DNA of 52,531 bases, taken from assembly GCA_003557485.1 (NCBI GenBank), contig PWOI01000189.1, positions 1 to 52,531 on the forward strand, given 5' to 3'. Below the pieces are notes generated by a model. It was not told the origin of the DNA and ran no database searches. It saw only the letters and a list, made by a program, of their open reading frames with translations. Position 1 is the stretch's first letter; each line of letters begins with the position of its first letter. A program made the translations under genes and the position numbers. Positions 51,332 through 52,531 of this stretch are shown here, piece by piece. This DNA comes from Elusimicrobiota bacterium. Its GTDB lineage: Bacteria; CG03; SLGR01; PWQF01.

Positions 51332-52047
51332 AGCAGCGATAGAATAAGTTTTGTATCTTCGTAGACTTCCGCTTTTTTAGAGCTGTTGCGCAAAAGGTAA
51401 GCGGGATGGTAAGTTGGCACTATTTTTACTTTGACCGGCCCGAATTCCCTTTCGTAAACCTTTCCGCGCAGATCAGTTATCCTTTCATCTGTCCCGAGGA
51501 TTGTTTTTGCAGAAGGAGAGCCAAGAGGAACTATGACTTTAGGTTTTATCAGAGCAACCTGCTGCTGAAGATAGGGCAGGCAGCTTTTCACTTCATCGGC
51601 CGAGGGCGGACGGTCATTCCCCCTTTTCTCAGGATCTGACGGGTCCTTCATAGGATGGCATTTTACAATATTTGCAATATATACCCTGGATCGATCTGTT
51701 TTTAGGGCGCCGGAGATTATTCTGTCAAGAAGTTTACCTGCCCTTCCCACAAATACCCTGCCCATATGATCCTCGGTGTAACCGGGGCCTTCCCCGACAA
51801 ACATTATCTCCGCCGAAGGAGACCCCTCACCAAAGCAGGGGTTGAGCCGGCTGCTGCCTAGGGAGCACTGCTTACATTTAAGGACATCTTTTTCAAGTTT
51901 ATTAAGTAACGCTTTTACGCTTACGGACTCCGTCACGACTGCCTTCCTTTCTGTATTTTTCCGGCAACTGCAAAAAAAACCTTCCTCTCCCGATTCGCGG
52001 CGCTGCTGAAGGTACTTTTTCAGTAATTGTTTCTTATCTTCAGGCAC
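51328..52047 (-). CDS. udg: Family 4 uracil-DNA glycosylase (4Fe-4S)
   Basis: 239 residues. The cluster ligands fit Cys58, Cys61, Cys130 and Cys156 (same 3 and 69 residue spacings as Thermus UDGa, with a longer last gap). Motif 1 reads GEGPGYTED (usually GEAPG), motif 2 is PTYHPAYLLR. About 45 extra N-terminal residues include a CSC pair of unknown use. The start is GTG 52047, overlapping coaBC by 28 bases. Removes uracil from DNA; family common in thermophiles but not restricted to them. Confidence 0.93.
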   Translation of the reverse strand: MPEDKKQLLKKYLQQRRESGEEGFFCSCRKNTERKAVVTESVSVKALLNKLEKDVLKCKQCSLGSSRLNPCFGEGSPSAEIMFVGEGPGYTEDHMGRVFVGRAGKLLDRIISGALKTDRSRVYIANIVKCHPMKDPSDPEKRGNDRPPSADEVKSCLPYLQQQVALIKPKVIVPLGSPSAKTILGTDERITDLRGKVYEREFGPVKVKIVPTYHPAYLLRNSSKKAEVYEDTKLILSLL

Positions 52048-52531
52048 CTGTTTAAAATTAAGTCCGCAGTTTCCCCAAGGGGAACTTCCTCAAACAATTC
52101 TGATCCGGATCTTGAAACCATAATAAAACTCTTTTTTTCTTTTCCAAAATTTGAAGGAGTGTTGGCAATTACGATATCACAGTTTTTTTCTTCCATTTTA
52201 TTTCTTGCGGTTTCTTCATTATATTCATCTTCAAGTGAAAATCCCACTATAATTCTTTCTTCTTTCATTTCTCCGGCCCACTTAAGTATATCAGGATTGG
52301 GCAGAAGCCTAATTGCTGGTATACCATTTTTTTTCTTGATCTTCCCTTCTGCCCTTTCAGGCCGGAAATCACAGACCGCAGCGGCTGCAACAAAAATATC
52401 ACAGGCAGCATATTCTTTTTTTACGGCCTCAAACATATCGAGGGCACTTACAGTATTTATGGTTATTCCCGGATTTTCAAGTTTCTCCCCTGTTCCGGAA
52501 ACAATTGTAACCGAAGCGCCGTTCTTTAAAC
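52020..52531 (-). CDS. coaBC: Phosphopantothenoylcysteine synthetase/decarboxylase, 3' part
   Basis: 170 C-terminal codons of CoaBC running off the window edge. The CoaB half is recognisable: SVTIVSGTGEKL, FVAAAAVCDFRP, GKIKKKNG, LLPNPDILKWAGE, GFSLEDEYNEETA, DIVIANTPSNFG. It ligates cysteine to phosphopantothenate in CoA synthesis, complementing the CoaX domain encoded at 21339-22823. The CoaC flavoprotein half would lie outside. Confidence 0.93.
   Translation of the reverse strand, partial: LKNGASVTIVSGTGEKLENPGITINTVSALDMFEAVKKEYAACDIFVAAAAVCDFRPERAEGKIKKKNGIPAIRLLPNPDILKWAGEMKEERIIVGFSLEDEYNEETARNKMEEKNCDIVIANTPSNFGKEKKSFIMVSRSGSELFEEVPLGETADLILNRCLKIRNNY

Overview
The window is 52.5 kb of dense bacterial chromosome with about 51 protein genes, most of them on the minus strand in long operons whose neighbours overlap by 1 to 35 bases. 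Housekeeping genes with an intact rpsB-tsf-pyrH-frr-uppS-cdsA-dxr-rseP-ispG-proS order, a lipoprotein, a type IV pilin, a prepilin peptidase and O-antigen-ligase-like membrane proteins point to an uncultured, diderm-like bacterium. The style (TPR-bearing O-antigen ligases, pilin-like proteins, AmmeMemoRadiSam genes, many TTG starts) resembles candidate lineages such as Omnitrophota or Elusimicrobiota, but I cannot fix the phylum. No rRNA, tRNA or CRISPR array was seen.

Layout. 1-225: 3' end of an unrecognised plus-strand gene. 230-2260: a class V aminotransferase and short SerA (serine branch from 3-phosphoglycerate) behind a good promoter. 2402-13135: one long minus-strand series: MEMO-like protein, PolX/PHP polymerase, a free-standing GAD domain, a methyltransferase, YjbQ, an orphan peptide-binding lipoprotein, an NYN nuclease-like protein, 2-phosphoglycerate kinase, a CBS protein, a divergent phosphoglycerate mutase and cyclic 2,3-diphosphoglycerate synthetase. 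13267-15243: RNase Z-like hydrolase, AmrS radical SAM enzyme, ferredoxin. 15304-17601: a frameshifted polyprenyl-phosphate glycosyltransferase and an ArnT/PMT-like membrane glycosyltransferase. 17653-21257: purH and groESL. 21339-29173: amiC-murI-yjbQ-surE-uvrB-nadC-birA/coaX operon. 29297-33767: two O-antigen-ligase/TPR proteins, prepilin peptidase, pilin. 33871-34874: a Y1 (REP-associated) transposase element with perfect 28-bp inverted ends. 34876-46179: the rpsB...proS operon ending in a HEAT-repeat protein. 46180-46702: a structured intergenic region. 46703-47881: DUF1015. 47901-52531: coaBC-udg-priA-def-fmt.

Two things stand out. First, genes 2402-6902 encode every step from 3-phosphoglycerate to cyclic 2,3-diphosphoglycerate, a solute known mainly from hyperthermophilic methanogens, packed into one overlapping bacterial operon with a CBS sensor-like protein. 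The mutase in it has Thr in place of the catalytic Ser. Second, ispG carries an in-frame TAG at the codon for the conserved NGPGE glutamate that ligates the iron-sulfur cluster, with 45 well-conserved codons after it. None of the 51 stop codons I could read in the window is TAG (32 TAA, 19 TGA). This is either a recent nonsense mutation or sequencing error, or a sign that TAG is read as sense in this organism.
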